DNA from: an uncultured Gemmataceae bacterium
GTDB taxonomy: Bacteria > Planctomycetota > Planctomycetia > Gemmatales > Gemmataceae
DNA: 24,567 nucleotides
Assembly: GCA_937922175.1 (NCBI GenBank)
Contig: CAKZUU010000078.1
Coordinates: 1-24,567 of the forward strand
Direction: 5' to 3'
Both the position numbers and the translations under genes were made by a program. Position 1 is the stretch's first letter; each line of letters opens with the position of its first letter. The notes under the pieces were generated by a model. That model did no database searches. It saw only the letters and a list, made by a program, of their open reading frames with translations, and was not told the DNA's origin. Positions 6,853 through 14,608 of the stretch are shown one piece after another.

Positions 6853-7977
6853 ATGAAAATCACCGACGTCCAATCCATCCCGTTGGCCGGTGCTACCCAT
6901 GACACGGGTTGGCCCGGTGGAACCGACCCAAACGAGCAGATGAATACCCTCATCGAAATCCACACGGATGAGGGGCTCGTGGGGATCGGCTCGTGCTTCA
7001 CTCATCGGGTCTACGTCGAAGCGTCGCTCACTCATTTGAAACCGCTGCTGGTGGGTGAGACTGTCTTCGAGGCCGAACGCGTCAGCGAGAAGCTGCGACA
7101 ACAGACGTTCTGGTATGGCCGCGGCGGTGCCGTCGAACACACGATTTCGGGAATCGACATTGCCCTGTGGGACTTGATGGGAAAAGCCTTGAATCAGCCG
7201 GTGTCGCGGCTCTTGGGGGGCAATTACCGCGATCGGATCAAACCGTATGCCAGCATCTTGTTCGACGATCCGCCTAAACTGCGGGACAAATTGCGGCAGC
7301 AGGTGGCCCGGGGCTTCCGCGCGATCAAGATGGGCTGGCGGCCGTTCGGTCGCGTTAGTCGAAAGATGGATGAACTTCTCATCAAGACGGCCCGCGACAC
7401 CGTCGGCGAAGATGTCGAGTTGATGGTCGATGCCGGAGGGAGTGAGCAGTTCTGGCCGCACGGAGTGAATTGGGCACGAGAGACGGCAAAGATGCTCGGT
7501 GATTATCACGTCGTCTGGTTCGAGGAGGCATTACGACCGGATGATTTGGAGGGGTTCAAGGAATTGCGTCACCAGTCGCCCGTGAAAATCGCGACCGGCG
7601 AGGTGTTCACCCGTCGGCAGACATTCCAACCCTACATCACACAGCGTGCGTTGGACATCATTCAACCCGATCTGACAAAATGCGGTGGGTTGAGCGAAGG
7701 GCGGCGAATGGCGTGGATGGCTTATGATCACGGGGTCCTTCTGGTGCCGCACGGCTGGAACACCGCCGTCGGCGTCGCTGCCGACCTGGCTTTGACGGCG
7801 GCGATGCCGGTCGCCGGTTGGGTCGAGTATCAAGTGGATGTGCCTTATGTGGAAGAGTTGATCCTTCCGCGGTTCCAGCTGGACGAAAACGGCATGTTGC
7901 CGGTTCCCACAGGCCCGGGATTGGGAATCAGTCTCAATCCTGAGGCGGTCCAGAAATTCTCGCGGGGAGCCAGGTAA
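6853..7977 (+). CDS. Mandelate racemase/muconate lactonizing (enolase superfamily) enzyme, probable sugar-acid dehydratase
   Basis: 374 residues, the usual size. The capping domain (1-130) contains 'HTDEGLVGIGSC' and the 'GIDIALWDLMGKALNQPVSRLLGG' helix. The barrel carries the metal ligands D193 (LMVDAGG), E224 (WFEEALRPDD) and E250 (ATGEVFTRR). H300 in LLVPHGWNTAVG is the likely general acid/base, and K159 in AIKMGWRPFG is the first lysine of the KxK pair; the second position is G161. This fits the mandelate racemase subgroup, which includes dehydratases of aldonic and aldaric acids and cycloisomerases. The exact substrate is unknown. The start is ATG 6853; a TTG at 6844 would overlap the predicted transcription start. 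It leads a four-gene plus-strand run. Confidence 0.92.
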   Translation: MKITDVQSIPLAGATHDTGWPGGTDPNEQMNTLIEIHTDEGLVGIGSCFTHRVYVEASLTHLKPLLVGETVFEAERVSEKLRQQTFWYGRGGAVEHTISGIDIALWDLMGKALNQPVSRLLGGNYRDRIKPYASILFDDPPKLRDKLRQQVARGFRAIKMGWRPFGRVSRKMDELLIKTARDTVGEDVELMVDAGGSEQFWPHGVNWARETAKMLGDYHVVWFEEALRPDDLEGFKELRHQSPVKIATGEVFTRRQTFQPYITQRALDIIQPDLTKCGGLSEGRRMAWMAYDHGVLLVPHGWNTAVGVAADLALTAAMPVAGWVEYQVDVPYVEELILPRFQLDENGMLPVPTGPGLGISLNPEAVQKFSRGAR

Positions 7978-7986
7978 GGCTAGAGC

Positions 7987-9228
7987 ATGTTGTTGACGGG
8001 CACATTGTTCGGGTACTGGTGGCTGTTGCGCGCCGCTGCGGATGAACCCCCGATGCTCCGCCCGGGGCCGAGTGTCGTTTCGCCGGTCTTTACGGTTGCG
8101 ACCGCCTCGGGGAAGCAATGGGTCGGCGTGGTGACGCGAATCGAGAAAGACTTCAGCCTGGTGCTCGACGTCGGATCGGTCGCGGCGGGCGAGTTGGTGT
8201 TGATGCAACGACAAGGTGTGCGGCTTCCTCCGCTGCCGGCTGAACCCCACGTGGTCTTCGCGAATGGCGATCGACTCGTCGGCGAGGTATTGAGCATCGA
8301 AAACGACCGGGTTCGCTTTCGGGCGTGGTTTCGTCGTGACGGAGGAGTCCTTGCCACTCCCGAGGTGACGATCCCCCTGCCCGCCTTGTCGCTGATTTGG
8401 TTGCGTGCTCCGCCGGTGGAGATGCGGGACGGTCAGACGCCGCCTTGGGCGGGCGAGCGCCGTCGGCGGGACCTGGTCCTCATGCGTAACGGCGACGTCC
8501 GACGGGGTGTCGTCCGGCATCTGGATCAACCCTTGGGCAGCCTGACGCTGATGGATGATGGCAAGGAAGTTCGCTTGGATGCCGGCCAGGTCGTCGGGCT
8601 GGCACTGAACACAGAATTGTCGCGGAGCCTTCGGCCGCGGGAAAATTTCGGCCGCATGACTCTCGACAACGGAACGCGGTTGAGCTTCCGGGAGCCGGCG
8701 ATTCACGGATTGTCGTTGAAAGTGAAGACCTTGTTCGGAGCGGAGGTGCAAGTTCGACTGGAGGAGTTGGTCCGGTTGGAAACCCGACAAGGACCGGCCG
8801 TGTATCTCTCCGATCTCAAACCGACAGGTTACGAACATCAGCCGTTCTTAGGAATTTCGTGGCCGTATCTCCTCGATCGCAGCGTTTCGGGGAAGAGTTT
8901 GCTCTTGGGGGGGCATGTCTACGACAAAGGGATCGGGATGCATTCGCAGAGCCGTTTGAGTTTCGATTTGAACGGTCAGTATCGCCGTTTCGAGAGTTGG
9001 GTCGGGTTGGATGACGTGAGGGGGCAGGGGGGGCGTGTGGTGGTGCGGGTGTTGGCCGACGGTGAGCCGGTGGGCGGCGGCGAGGCGGAGTTGTCGTCAG
9101 CGCAGGGGCCGCGGTGGATCGAGGCTGACGTGAAAGGTCGAAAGCAATTGACGTTGGTGGTGGAATTTGGCGCCGCGGGCGACGTCTGCGATCATGTGAA
9201 TTGGTGCGACGCACGGTTGCTCCGCTGA
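7987..9228 (+). CDS. NPCBM/NEW2-domain protein
   Basis: 413 residues beginning nine bases after the preceding stop codon, with AAGG (7976-7979) seven bases before the ATG. The N-terminal segment MLLTGTLFGYWWLLRAAADE looks like a signal peptide. The middle (about 30-280) is repetitive in character: beta-rich pieces such as 'LVLMRNGDVRRGVVRHL', 'VVFANGDRLVGEVLSIEND' and 'MTLDNGTRLSFREP', typical of long planctomycetal proteins that precede this domain. The C-terminal 125 residues match NPCBM, a galactose-binding-like carbohydrate-binding fold, with 'GHVYDKGIGMHSQSRLSFDL', 'FESWVGLDD' and 'HVNWCDARLLR'. It probably binds glycans at the cell surface or in the periplasm. I see no catalytic domain. 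Confidence 0.85.
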   Translation: MLLTGTLFGYWWLLRAAADEPPMLRPGPSVVSPVFTVATASGKQWVGVVTRIEKDFSLVLDVGSVAAGELVLMQRQGVRLPPLPAEPHVVFANGDRLVGEVLSIENDRVRFRAWFRRDGGVLATPEVTIPLPALSLIWLRAPPVEMRDGQTPPWAGERRRRDLVLMRNGDVRRGVVRHLDQPLGSLTLMDDGKEVRLDAGQVVGLALNTELSRSLRPRENFGRMTLDNGTRLSFREPAIHGLSLKVKTLFGAEVQVRLEELVRLETRQGPAVYLSDLKPTGYEHQPFLGISWPYLLDRSVSGKSLLLGGHVYDKGIGMHSQSRLSFDLNGQYRRFESWVGLDDVRGQGGRVVVRVLADGEPVGGGEAELSSAQGPRWIEADVKGRKQLTLVVEFGAAGDVCDHVNWCDARLLR

Positions 9229-9279
9229 GGCGTCGGTGGGTGGTCGCGCCGAATCATTCTTTCCCTTAGGAGGTGTCCG

Positions 9280-10305
9280 ATGCGTCAGAGCCAAGATTTG
9301 GATCGTCGGGCTTTTTTGCGTCAAGTGGGATCGGGGGCCGCCGCGGCCGCTGTTGCCTCCGTCCTGCCGGGTCGGACCCCGGCTGCCCCGACGCCGAGCA
9401 GCGCGTCGGAGACCGCGGTCAAGGCGCTGTATGATTCGCTCACCGACGACCAGCGTCGAGTGATTTGCTTCGACTGGAATCACACCACGAAGAACCGCGG
9501 GCTGCTCCGCACGTTCGTCTCGAATAATTGGTTCGTGACGGAACCACGGATCCGCAGCGATTTCTACACCAAGAAGCAGCAGGATTTGATCCATGACATT
9601 TTCAAGGGGCTTGTGAACCCGGAATGGTACCCTCGCTTTTTGAAACAACTGAAAGATGACACCGGCGGGAAACCGTGGGGCGCGGATCAGTCGATCGCTT
9701 TGTTTGGCCGACCTGGTGACGACCGATTTGAATTTGTCATCACGGGACGGCATCACACACTTCGCGCCGACGGGAATTCGGAGGCGCACGTGGCATTTGG
9801 CGGACCGATTTTTTACGGTCACGCTGCCGAAAACTTCAACGAAAAACCGGATCACCCCGGCAATGTGTTCTGGCCACAGGCTCTCGAAGCGAACAAGGTG
9901 TACCAGATGTTGGACCCCGAACAGCGACGGCGGGTGTTGGTGACCGAGTCGCCGCACGAATCGGAGGTGGGTTTTCAGGGACCGCGAGGCCGCTTCCCCG
10001 GGTTGCCCGTGGCCACGATGTCGAGTGACCAGCAAGCGCAGTTACGTCGAGTGCTGAGCCTCTTGATCGAGCCGTTCCGCACAGAAGATCAGGATGAGGT
10101 GCGGGCCTGTTTGAAAGCGCAAGGAGGACTCGAGGCATGCAGCCTGGCGTTTTATGCCGATGAAGACATTGGCCGGGACGGCGTGTGGGATAATTGGCGT
10201 CTCGAAGGGCCATCGTTCGTGTGGTATTTCCGTGGCAGTCCGCACGTCCATGTCTGGGTGCATGTGGCGGATGACCCCAAGGTGCCGTTGAATGCCAAAG
10301 GCTGA
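9280..10305 (+). CDS. DUF3500 family protein, Tat-exported
   Basis: 341 residues preceded by a very strong ribosome site, AGGAGGTG at 9268-9275, four bases before the ATG. The N-terminus has a twin-arginine leader (DRRAFLRQ, R9-R10) followed by an Ala/Gly-rich core and ends near residue 34. The mature part shows 'LYDSLTDDQRRVICFDWNH', 'NNWFVTEP', 'VITGRHHTLRADGNSEAHVAFGGPIFYGH', 'LLIEPFRTED' and 'DNWRLEGPSFVWYFRGSPHVHVWVHVAD', which I recognise as DUF3500. The several conserved His residues near 170-190 and at the C-terminus could bind metal. The function of the family is unknown. It overlaps the next gene by 14 bases. Confidence 0.88.
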   Translation: MRQSQDLDRRAFLRQVGSGAAAAAVASVLPGRTPAAPTPSSASETAVKALYDSLTDDQRRVICFDWNHTTKNRGLLRTFVSNNWFVTEPRIRSDFYTKKQQDLIHDIFKGLVNPEWYPRFLKQLKDDTGGKPWGADQSIALFGRPGDDRFEFVITGRHHTLRADGNSEAHVAFGGPIFYGHAAENFNEKPDHPGNVFWPQALEANKVYQMLDPEQRRRVLVTESPHESEVGFQGPRGRFPGLPVATMSSDQQAQLRRVLSLLIEPFRTEDQDEVRACLKAQGGLEACSLAFYADEDIGRDGVWDNWRLEGPSFVWYFRGSPHVHVWVHVADDPKVPLNAKG

Positions 10306-11230
10306 CCCCTCCGATCCAGGTGACAGGGCCCAATTCGGCCGTCCACCGACTCGTAGCGCGGAATCGAAGTCGTCAACCGAAAGGCCCCGCCCCGTGGACA
10401 ATGCGCCCGTCGTCCGGCGTGCTCATGGAGGATTGACGATTGAAGGCTACTCTCGGGCGGCCGTGCAAACCTACTGGCGCATCCCGGAGTTGAAGATCGG
10501 CTTCGACCTCGGGGCGCAGCCGTGGGACTTCATGGGAACTCCCACGTGGTTTGTGACGCATCCGCATCTGGATCACATGGCCGCTTTGCCGGTCTATGTC
10601 GCTCGTCGCCGCATGATGCGGATGGAACCGCCGACAATTTACCTCCCCGCTGCTGTCGTCGAGGATGTCCGACGGTTGCTCCTCATCATGCAGCGGCTCG
10701 ATCGAGGTCGAATGGTCTGCCATCTGAAAGGCGTTTCTCCCGGCGATGAGATCGACCTGTCCCGCGAACACGTCGCTACGGTTTTCGCGACTGCCCACAC
10801 GGTTCCCTCGGTCGGTTTCGTCATCTGGGAGCGGCGACACAAATTGAAGCTCGAGTATCACGGCTTGCCGGGAGACCGCATTCGGGACTTGCGCTTATCC
10901 GGAGTGGCCGTCACGTCCGAAGTTCGGACCCCCTTGGTCGCATACACTGGTGATACCAGCCCCGCGGGGTTGGATGGCTATCCACCGGTCTATCAAGCGA
11001 AAATCCTCATTACCGAAATGAGTTTCATCCGACCCAACCATCGACGAGAAAAGATCCATAAATTCGGCCACATGCACCTGGATGACTTCATTGAGCGAGC
11101 CGATCGATTCCACAACGAAGTCATCATCTGTGCCCACTACAGCACGCGCTATCACTCGCAGGAGGTGCAACGGTACGTCGTCAGTCGCTTGCCTCCCACG
11201 TTGCGTCATCGCGTCTGGGTTTGGGTCTGA
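10292..11230 (+). CDS. RNase Z-like metallo-beta-lactamase fold hydrolase
   Basis: 312 residues. All RNase Z-type metal motifs appear in order: THPHLDHM (H90, H92, D94, H95), the 'AHTVPSVGFVIWE' segment that places a His before the substrate loop, 'YTGDTSPA' (aspartate bridging the metals), 'HKFGHMHLDD' and the closing 'AHYSTRY', which corresponds to the HxSxRY box of tRNase Z. I see no clear flexible-arm exosite, so tRNA 3'-processing is possible but not certain. The first 40 residues are Arg/Ser/Pro-rich and poorly ordered. ATG 10292 overlaps the upstream stop by 14 bases, while GTG 10394 is an alternative start close to the conserved domain. The protein is cytosolic and last of the four-gene run. 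Confidence 0.85.
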   Translation: MPKADPSDPGDRAQFGRPPTRSAESKSSTERPRPVDNAPVVRRAHGGLTIEGYSRAAVQTYWRIPELKIGFDLGAQPWDFMGTPTWFVTHPHLDHMAALPVYVARRRMMRMEPPTIYLPAAVVEDVRRLLLIMQRLDRGRMVCHLKGVSPGDEIDLSREHVATVFATAHTVPSVGFVIWERRHKLKLEYHGLPGDRIRDLRLSGVAVTSEVRTPLVAYTGDTSPAGLDGYPPVYQAKILITEMSFIRPNHRREKIHKFGHMHLDDFIERADRFHNEVIICAHYSTRYHSQEVQRYVVSRLPPTLRHRVWVWV

Positions 11231-11599
11231 CCAAAGGATGAGCGCGTGAGGTCGATCAATCAGAATCGGCCGATCCGACGGGTTTTGGAGAGGTCGGCGC
11301 CAAATCCTATAATTGAAAGCGGGAGTTGATGTCCTTCGCCGGGACGGACTGAGCATCCTGCATCGTCGCACGAAACGGACAGATCGACGCCGATCGATCG
11401 TTCGGCCGGGGTCGATAATTGCGCAAGTGGTCAGAGGCTCGTCTGTCTGTGGATCAGTAGAGGTGTCGGCTGCCGCGTGCGAACGGGTCGGAGTCGGAGG
11501 GAGGTTTTGCGAGCCAGACGGGCCGAACGGTGACACAGTGATCAGCCCCAGCGAACTCGGCGGAGCAGGCGAGAAGAGCAAGATCCAGAAGCAGGACGA
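11231..11599. other. 369-bp gap: promoter plus long leader of the ABC permease
   Basis: No convincing gene. A plus-strand frame (TTG 11313 to stop 11603, 96 codons) ends with an ATGA overlap onto the permease start, but its composition (Arg/Ser/Gly-rich, no domain) looks non-coding. A seven-codon ATG frame preceded by GGGAG starts at 11329. The region mainly holds the predicted promoter at 11285-11313 and then about 280 bases of leader. I saw no intrinsic terminator. Confidence 0.5.
11285..11313 (+). promoter_or_regulatory. Predicted sigma70-like promoter for the permease/adaptor pair
   Basis: TTGGAG (11285-11290) and a perfect TATAAT (11308-11313) are separated by exactly 17 bases. Transcription would begin near 11320. 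The leader to the permease ATG would be about 280 bases, unusually long. Confidence 0.55.
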
Positions 11600-12748
11600 A
11601 TGAATTACGCATTGGCGACGATCTGGCATGAGCGGAGCCGATTTTTGCCGGCGATTCTGGCGGTAGCATTTTGCGCGGTGCTGATCACGGTGCAGTTTGG
11701 TCTGTTGATTGGTCTGTTGTCGATGATGTCCACGCCGATCGATCGCGCCCTGGCCGACATCTGGGTGGGCGCCCCGGGTGTTCAAAGCGTGGACCAAGGG
11801 CCGTGGATCCCTCTGCAATTTCGCAATCGAGTGGCCGCCCAGCCCGAGGTGACGGAAGTCGAGGACGTTTACATTAGTTTCAGCCAATGGATCGTTCCAG
11901 CACGGGGAGAACGATACGATACGCTGATGTCGGCCTGCACCGTCGTCGGGACGCGATTGGACCCCAACTCGATTGCTGTCGTCGAACCATTGCGGCAAGC
12001 ACCACACTTGCTGGCAGCGTTGGCCGAACCCTTCACGGTGGTGATCGACCGATCCGATTGTGGACGACTCGGCGTGAAGCAGATCGGGGACACGGCGATG
12101 ATCGCCCAACGGACGGTTCGGGTCGTGGGATTTGTTGATGGGCTGCGCAGTCTGGGGGGGGCGTATGTCTTCTGCTCGCGCGAGACGGCTCGGGTGCTGC
12201 TTTTTCTGAACGATTCGCAAACGACCTACATCGTGGCCCGAACGCGGACTCCCGAGGACGCCGCCCGGGTGGCGGAACGTCTCCGTGATCAGACGCAGTT
12301 TCCGAACATGACAGCGATGACCCGGGATGAGTTCTCCTTCCGCTCCCGGTTGCATTGGATGACGACCACGAAAGCTGGGTTGGCGTTGGCGTTTACGGCC
12401 TTGCTGGGATTGTTGGTCGGTGCTGTCGTCACTAGCCAGACGCTTTACGCTGCCACTGCCGCGTCGCAACGGGAATATGCCACCCTGCGGGCCATGGGGA
12501 TTCCACGTTGGCGATTGAAATTGTCCGTGTTGGCCCAATCGTTCTGGGTCGGTTTGGGTGGACTCTTGGTGGCGGCCCCCGTGACATTGCTGATGTCGTC
12601 AGCCGCCACCGCGGTCGGTACGCAAGTTCGCCTCCATTGGTTGATCGTGGTTCCGGCGGGCCTGGTCACGATGGCGATGGCCCTCGGCTCGGGATTATTG
12701 GCCCTGAGGTCGCTGCAACAGACCGATCCTGTTTATAACATTCGTTAG
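11600..12748 (+). CDS. ABC transporter permease, FtsX/MacB/DevC type
   Basis: 382 residues with the four-helix topology of the MacB/FtsX superfamily: TM1 about 15-41, a long extracytoplasmic domain about 42-255, TM2 about 259-284, TM3 about 308-335 and TM4 about 348-369. The cytoplasmic loop 'REYATLRAMGIPRWR' is the classic segment that docks the ATPase. In the extracytoplasmic part, 'DIWVGAPGVQS' and 'VVGFVDGLRSLGGAYVFCSRETARVLL' resemble DevC-like permeases of heterocyst-type exporters. It would work in the inner membrane with the adaptor encoded 57 bases downstream. No ATP-binding subunit is in the window. The ATG has AGGA at 11593-11596, a short spacing of three bases. Confidence 0.9.
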   Translation: MNYALATIWHERSRFLPAILAVAFCAVLITVQFGLLIGLLSMMSTPIDRALADIWVGAPGVQSVDQGPWIPLQFRNRVAAQPEVTEVEDVYISFSQWIVPARGERYDTLMSACTVVGTRLDPNSIAVVEPLRQAPHLLAALAEPFTVVIDRSDCGRLGVKQIGDTAMIAQRTVRVVGFVDGLRSLGGAYVFCSRETARVLLFLNDSQTTYIVARTRTPEDAARVAERLRDQTQFPNMTAMTRDEFSFRSRLHWMTTTKAGLALAFTALLGLLVGAVVTSQTLYAATAASQREYATLRAMGIPRWRLKLSVLAQSFWVGLGGLLVAAPVTLLMSSAATAVGTQVRLHWLIVVPAGLVTMAMALGSGLLALRSLQQTDPVYNIR

Positions 12749-12805
12749 GTGCGAAGTCATGGAAGCGGCACTCGGCCCATCGGTACCGTTGTGGGAGAGT
12801 TGGTC

Positions 12806-13906
12806 ATGGCACGAGTGAAGCGAACGGCCGGTCTGCTGTTGATCCTGCTGGTCGCCCTGCTTCTCGGAACGGTGGCCGGCTCCATGAAAGCTGGCCGCCC
12901 TGAAGCCGCTCCAGGCGATCTCCGCGAGGTGCAGGCGCCTGTGGAGGCCACCAGCGTTCACGCCTCGGGCGTCGTCGATGTCCTCACGGGCGTCCGAAAT
13001 CTAGTGCCCGGGGTGCCGTTCGGGAAAGTCGTGGAGATATGCGTCAACGAGTACGAGGCAGTCAAGGCGGGTCAGCCGTTGGTCAAGCTCGACGACACGC
13101 AAGCTCGGAACAGCTTGTTGGAGGCGGAACAGGCGCTGGTGCGATCGCGGGCCGCGTTGCAAGACGCTAAGGACAAAGCCCAGAAACTAATCGCCGAGCA
13201 TGATTTCAAGGTGGTTCAAGCCCGGGGCGCTTTGGAGACGGCGAACGTTCAGTTGGAATCGGCGCGGAAGCAGTGGGAACACGCGAAGAAGTACGCCGGC
13301 ACAACGGTTCAGGGCGAAGCGCAGTTGATGCAAGCCGAGGCCCAGGTCATGCTGGCTCGGAAAGCTGTCGAAACCGCAAGGGCTGCGCTGGACAAATTGT
13401 TGGTCATCGACCCCCAGGTCAAACTGACCGAGCATGAAGAGGCAATCAAGGAAGCCGAACTCAAGTTGCGTTCAGCGAAACAAGCGCTTGATGCGTTCGT
13501 GATTCGGGCACCGGTGGATGGCCACGTCTTCGACATCAACTATCAGGTGGGTGGACCGGCTCCCCTGCCGCCCACCGATGGAAACGCCTCGCGGGCGCTG
13601 ATTTTCTGCCCCTTGGGGGACCTGATCGTTCGTGCCGAGATCGATGAAGAAAACGCGCTGCTGGTTCAACCGGGGATGAGGGCGGTCATCACGCGGCAGA
13701 CAGCCAGTGGGAAGATTACGGTGACCGGACGGGTCGAACGTCTGGCTAGTTACATGCAACGTCGGCGCTCCAACGTTCTTGACCCGGCCACGTACAGCGA
13801 TACTCGGACGCGCGAGTGCCTCATCCGCTTGGACCCGGAAAGCAAAGTTCCACTACTGATTAACATGCGGGTCGCGGTTCGCATCGACCGCGGAAAGGAA
13901 CAGTAG
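12806..13906 (+). CDS. HlyD/DevB-type periplasmic adaptor (membrane fusion protein)
   Basis: 366 residues: an N-terminal membrane anchor (about 8-26), a first half-lipoyl motif around 'VKAGQPLVKLDDTQARN', a very long Ala/Glu/Lys-rich coiled coil (roughly 95-235, 'LLEAEQALVRSRAALQDAKDK'-like heptads), the second half 'AFVIRAPVDGHVFDI', then a beta-barrel with 'LIVRAEIDEENALLVQPGMRAVI'. Such proteins link an inner-membrane ABC exporter to an outer-membrane channel. The start is ATG 12806, supported by GGGAG (12793-12797) eight bases upstream; the frame is also open back to a GTG at 12749, directly after the permease stop, but that extension has no family resemblance. It sits 57 bases from the permease gene and is very likely co-transcribed. 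No TolC-like gene is nearby. Confidence 0.9.
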   Translation: MARVKRTAGLLLILLVALLLGTVAGSMKAGRPEAAPGDLREVQAPVEATSVHASGVVDVLTGVRNLVPGVPFGKVVEICVNEYEAVKAGQPLVKLDDTQARNSLLEAEQALVRSRAALQDAKDKAQKLIAEHDFKVVQARGALETANVQLESARKQWEHAKKYAGTTVQGEAQLMQAEAQVMLARKAVETARAALDKLLVIDPQVKLTEHEEAIKEAELKLRSAKQALDAFVIRAPVDGHVFDINYQVGGPAPLPPTDGNASRALIFCPLGDLIVRAEIDEENALLVQPGMRAVITRQTASGKITVTGRVERLASYMQRRRSNVLDPATYSDTRTRECLIRLDPESKVPLLINMRVAVRIDRGKEQ

Positions 13907-13948
13907 TGGTTCTCGTCGCCCAAAGCCCGTTCGTCGCGGGTCGCGGCG

Positions 13949-14464
13949 TCATTTCTTCGGTGGCGGTGTGGGTGCCGTTGCTGGAAGGGGTGCTGTGGCC
14001 GGAACCTGATGGGCGGCGGGGGCGACTCCCTCCGAAGGTTTGGATGCCCCGGTTGCCCCGCTGCTCCGAACGGGCAGGTTGTCCGGGGGCGGAGCGTCTT
14101 TCGGTCGGAACCAGATTCGCCATTCCTTCATGTCCTCGGTGCTGATCGTTGATTGATGGTCCTCGAAGGTCGGACCCAAGCCGAACGCGGAAAGCACGGG
14201 GACACCACTTCGATTCACGTTCGTGTTGGTATGCGTCACTTGTCCGGTAATCACCTCCTGCTCGTGATCGATAACGTACCCGCCAGGGCACATCTGGGCC
14301 ATGAGTTTTTCCGCTTTGCGACGATGGCGGTTGGATCCGAGAGCGGCATGAGCAGGGATCGCAATCACCCCGCCGCCGGTCGCGTGCCGTTCGACGAGGC
14401 GGACCTGAGCACAACCACCCAAAACAGACACGATCAAACAGCTGACCAGCCAGCGCCGACACAT
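13949..14464 (-). CDS. Small predicted lipoprotein of unknown function
   Basis: 171 residues. The N-terminus is a lipoprotein signal: MCRRW, a hydrophobic stretch, then V-L-G-G-C with the lipidated Cys at 18. The start at 14464 is fixed by an excellent ribosome site (GGGAGG at plus-strand 14469-14474, four-base spacing); an upstream in-frame ATG at 14488 lies outside it. The centre contains 'AEKLMAQMCPGGYVIDHEQEV' and 'WRIWFRPKD', while the last 50 residues are Pro/Ala/Thr-rich and probably disordered. I do not recognise the family. It converges on the adaptor gene, with a 42-base gap, and is divergent from gamma-glutamyltransferase. An envelope role is the only safe inference. Confidence 0.75.
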   Translation of the reverse strand: MCRRWLVSCLIVSVLGGCAQVRLVERHATGGGVIAIPAHAALGSNRHRRKAEKLMAQMCPGGYVIDHEQEVITGQVTHTNTNVNRSGVPVLSAFGLGPTFEDHQSTISTEDMKEWRIWFRPKDAPPPDNLPVRSSGATGASKPSEGVAPAAHQVPATAPLPATAPTPPPKK

Positions 14465-14608
14465 GGTTCCTCCCTCGGGACGGAGCACTCAACGATTGTC
14501 TCAGCGCCGTCGGGGCAATAGCGTGGCAAAGAGGGTTTGTCCAGGCCGGTTTTTGCCATTGAGTCGCGTCCGGCGAATTTGAAGATTTTGTCAGATCCGG
14601 GAGAATAC

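Noticed and set aside
7531..8838. 435-codon open frame on the minus strand
   Set aside because: Antisense to the enolase-family and NPCBM genes; low-complexity product with no family signal.
11313..11603. 96-codon plus-strand frame ending with ATGA at the permease start
   Set aside because: Begins with TTG exactly at the predicted -10 element, so it could not be fully transcribed from that promoter; composition is not protein-like.
10895..12538. 547-codon open frame on the minus strand
   Set aside because: It lies antisense to the RNase Z-like and permease genes, its product is rich in Arg, Pro, His and Gln with no domain, and the plus-strand genes are clear. Such shadows are normal in GC-rich DNA.
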